The notes under the pieces were generated by a model. That model saw only the letters and a list, made by a program, of their open reading frames with translations. It was not told the origin of the DNA and ran no database searches. This document shows, one piece after another, positions 45,882 through 47,989 of a DNA stretch of 47,989 nucleotides. Source of the stretch: Ureibacillus galli (GTDB taxonomy: Bacteria > Bacillota > Bacilli > Bacillales_A > Planococcaceae); assembly GCF_014836845.1 (NCBI RefSeq), contig NZ_JACSQA010000027.1:1-47989 (forward strand), in the 5' to 3' direction. The position numbers were made by a program, and so were the translations under genes. Position 1 is the stretch's first letter. Every line of letters begins with the position of its first letter.

Positions 45882-47882
45882 TTGAAAAAAAAGAAAAAAT
45901 TAAGAAAAGGTAAAACGAGTATTCGGAGTAAATTTATTAGTGCTTTTTTACTGATATCCATTGTTCCTTTATTAGCAGTTGCCTTTTTTATCCAAAGCAA
46001 CAATAGTAAAATTCTTATCGATGAAGAAAAAGATGCTATGCACAACCTTGTATTAAATAAAGCCCAATCCATTGATGATTGGTTTAAGTCCCAAATGTCT
46101 GAAATGGAAATTGCCGCTTCTACGGATGTAATGAAGTCAATGGATCCTGATCGACTCGTTCCCTATATTACGTTTTTAGAAGATCGTTCTGATATTTTTG
46201 AAACGATGTATGTAATTAATCGAGACGGTATTGTAATTGCCCATACAATGAAAGATAGTATTGGTCAAGACTACAGCGACCGCAGTTATGTACCTACTGC
46301 ATTTGGTGGAAAATCGGTTTATTCAGAAGTATTGACATCAAAAGCAACAGGGAATCGAATTGTCGTTTCTGCAACGCCGATTAAAGACGATCGTGGAGTA
46401 ATTGTTGGTATATTAGCCGGTTCAGCAAACTTTGATTTGTTAGTAGATACATACTTAAACAATGAAGAAACATCCAATATGATTACTTTAGTAGATAAAC
46501 AAGGATTTGTACAAGTTTCTCCTGAACCGGATTTCCTCGGAAAGAATATAAAGGAACTTAAAGTGGGCGGCTTTAATAAAATTTTAGAAAATAGCATCTC
46601 AGATACAGGGATATCGAATTTCTCCTATGACGGTGAACAATTTATTGGTACATATGCACCAATCAAGACTACTGGCTATGGGTTAACGATTTACACTCCT
46701 GAAAGTAAAGTATTAGCTGTTTCCAATGCTGTAAAAAATGCAAGCTTATGGATGATTGGCGCAGCTGCGATCATCATCATTCTTATTTCCACTCTGATTG
46801 TACGAAGCATTACAAAGCCTATCCTTACAATTGCATCTCGAATGGATAAGGTTGCTTCTGGTGATTTGACTGTCCAAGAAGTCAATTTAAAAAGAAAAGA
46901 TGAATTTGGTCAACTTGCCAACAACTTTAATGTAATGGTCCAAAATATTAAACATTTAGTTTCTGAAATAAATATTGCTTCCAATAAAGTTCTTTCATCA
47001 TCAGAGGAACTATCTGCTAGTTCGGAGGAAACCGTTCGAGCAACTGAACAAATTGCCGCATCCATCCAAACTATTGCATCAACAACTGAAACGCAAGCTA
47101 ACTTCACCGACGATGCAAAATCAGTTGTGACGAACATATCAAACGGGATATCAACGATTACAAATAATATTCAAAGAACAAACGAACTATCAAATGATGC
47201 GGTTCAAGCGGCTAATTCGGGAACAAAGGTGATTTCGAATACAGTTGATCATATGACAACAATTGAACATAAAACGAACTCCGCTTCAGCAACAATTAAT
47301 AGCTTAGGAAAAAAATCATCCGAAATAAATGATATTATATCTGTCATTACAGGAATTGCGGATCAAACAAATTTATTAGCATTAAATGCAGCAATCGAAG
47401 CTGCAAGAGCAGGGGAATATGGAAAAGGTTTTTCTGTTGTGGCTGACGAAGTTCGAAAATTGGCAGAACAATCTAGCCAAGCATCGGGACAAATTAGTAA
47501 TTTAATTAAAGAAATTCAACAAGAAATTGCATTATCTATTTCAGCAATGAATGAAGGAAATATCGCTGTAAAAGACGGTAAAAAACAAGTTGAACAGGCT
47601 GGGGCAGAATTTGAACATATTGCGCTATCAGTTCATAAAGTTTCAGACCATATGAAAGAAATATTAGAAGAAAGCGAACAAATTAAAAACGTGTCAGAGA
47701 AAATGGTCAAAGATATTAAAAATATCTCTGAAATTTCGATGGAAGCATCAAGTAATACACAAGAAATTGCTTCTGCATCTGAACAACAAAATAGTTCAAT
47801 GGAAGAAATTGCTGCATCTGCAGAAAATTTAGCTTCTATGGCTGAAGAACTAAAAAACATCGTCAAAACATTTAAATTTTAA
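45882..47882 (+). CDS. Methyl-accepting chemotaxis protein with dCache-type sensor
   Basis: A 666-residue membrane receptor. Membrane segment 1 (about 22-40), extracellular double-Cache-like sensor (about 40-280), membrane segment 2 (about 287-308), HAMP (about 309-360) and a cytoplasmic signalling domain (about 400-640). The hairpin tip reads [22 protein letters not shown] (about 493-514), which binds CheA and CheW. The ligand is unknown. There is no C-terminal CheR-binding pentapeptide. The start is TTG at 45882 with AAAGGGGG at 45867-45874. No other chemotaxis gene lies near it. Confidence 0.92.
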   Translation: MKKKKKLRKGKTSIRSKFISAFLLISIVPLLAVAFFIQSNNSKILIDEEKDAMHNLVLNKAQSIDDWFKSQMSEMEIAASTDVMKSMDPDRLVPYITFLEDRSDIFETMYVINRDGIVIAHTMKDSIGQDYSDRSYVPTAFGGKSVYSEVLTSKATGNRIVVSATPIKDDRGVIVGILAGSANFDLLVDTYLNNEETSNMITLVDKQGFVQVSPEPDFLGKNIKELKVGGFNKILENSISDTGISNFSYDGEQFIGTYAPIKTTGYGLTIYTPESKVLAVSNAVKNASLWMIGAAAIIIILISTLIVRSITKPILTIASRMDKVASGDLTVQEVNLKRKDEFGQLANNFNVMVQNIKHLVSEINIASNKVLSSSEELSASSEETVRATEQIAASIQTIASTTETQANFTDDAKSVVTNISNGISTITNNIQRTNELSNDAVQAANSGTKVISNTVDHMTTIEHKTNSASATINSLGKKSSEINDIISVITGIADQTNLLALNAAIEAARAGEYGKGFSVVADEVRKLAEQSSQASGQISNLIKEIQQEIALSISAMNEGNIAVKDGKKQVEQAGAEFEHIALSVHKVSDHMKEILEESEQIKNVSEKMVKDIKNISEISMEASSNTQEIASASEQQNSSMEEIAASAENLASMAEELKNIVKTFKF

Positions 47883-47912
47883 TACAAATAAAAGGCAACT
47901 TTTCGTACTATT

Positions 47913-47989
47913 TGAACTGAACCCTATAAAGTAGACAGTTTAATTAAAAGGGAGTTCGCCACCTATTTTAAGCGGCGATTAGATGGCTT
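47913..47989 (+). mobile_element. Probable left end of an IS3-family insertion sequence (partial)
   Basis: From 47913 the sequence TGAACTGAACCC, then AAAGTAGACAG, resembles the IS150-type termini (TGTACTGCACCC, followed by a GACA segment). A ribosome-site-like AAAGGGAG follows at about 47946. The window ends before any transposase can be read, so the call rests on the terminus only. Confidence 0.45.

Overview
The window is a low-GC Firmicutes chromosome segment. Strong AGGAGG-type ribosome sites, many TTG starts, a T-box, a SAM-I riboswitch, a CcpC-type operator, a cre-type operator and a YfkAB homologue all point to Bacillales. Gene content fits the Planococcaceae/Caryophanaceae side (Lysinibacillus or Ureibacillus-like), but that placement is inference; no rRNA or other marker is present. 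There is no tRNA, CRISPR array or prophage. The only sign of a mobile element is a probable insertion-sequence end at the right edge.

Region 1 (1-10,790) is the complete branched-chain amino acid locus ilvD-ilvB-ilvN-ilvC-leuA-leuB-leuC-leuD, closed by a strong terminator. ilvD has its own promoter, with an exact match to the cre consensus about 90 bp upstream of the predicted start site. A T-box attenuator sits between ilvD and ilvB, so uncharged-tRNA control would act on ilvB-leuD and not on ilvD. The triplet in its specifier loop reads best as AUC (Ile). Region 2 (10,790-18,400) has an MFS exporter divergent from an RRNPP/PlcR-type regulator with palindromes between them, a YfkAB radical SAM protein, a large cytoplasmic beta-helix protein, a DUF2785 protein and a membrane-anchored hypothetical.

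Region 3 (18,400-26,260) has aconitase behind a CcpC-type promoter, small hypotheticals, a YhdT-PanF pantothenate uptake pair, a GIY-YIG nuclease and an acyl-CoA thioesterase. Region 4 (26,400-31,000) is a two-gene unit: a 1262-residue SF1 helicase with a very long coiled-coil insertion, and a 260-residue protein with a probable winged helix. It is the best candidate here for an undescribed system. Region 5 (31,000-34,190) holds SAM-riboswitch-controlled metA (Glu111, acetyl-type) and an ECF sigma/anti-sigma pair with a likely autoregulatory promoter.

Region 6 (34,240-41,860) has a metallo-hydrolase, then a five-gene catabolic operon (GntP-type permease, 3-hydroxyacyl/3-hydroxyacid dehydrogenase, CoA-transferase A and B, ACS-type MFS transporter) behind a possible cre site, and a convergent ion-transporter-like permease. 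Region 7 (41,860-end) has a CapA-like lipoprotein whose only well-spaced start codon appears to be ATT, a small hypothetical, an HSL-type hydrolase with altered motifs, a VanW lipoprotein and a dCache chemoreceptor. All start choices, promoters and operators were read by eye; no alignment or folding program was run.
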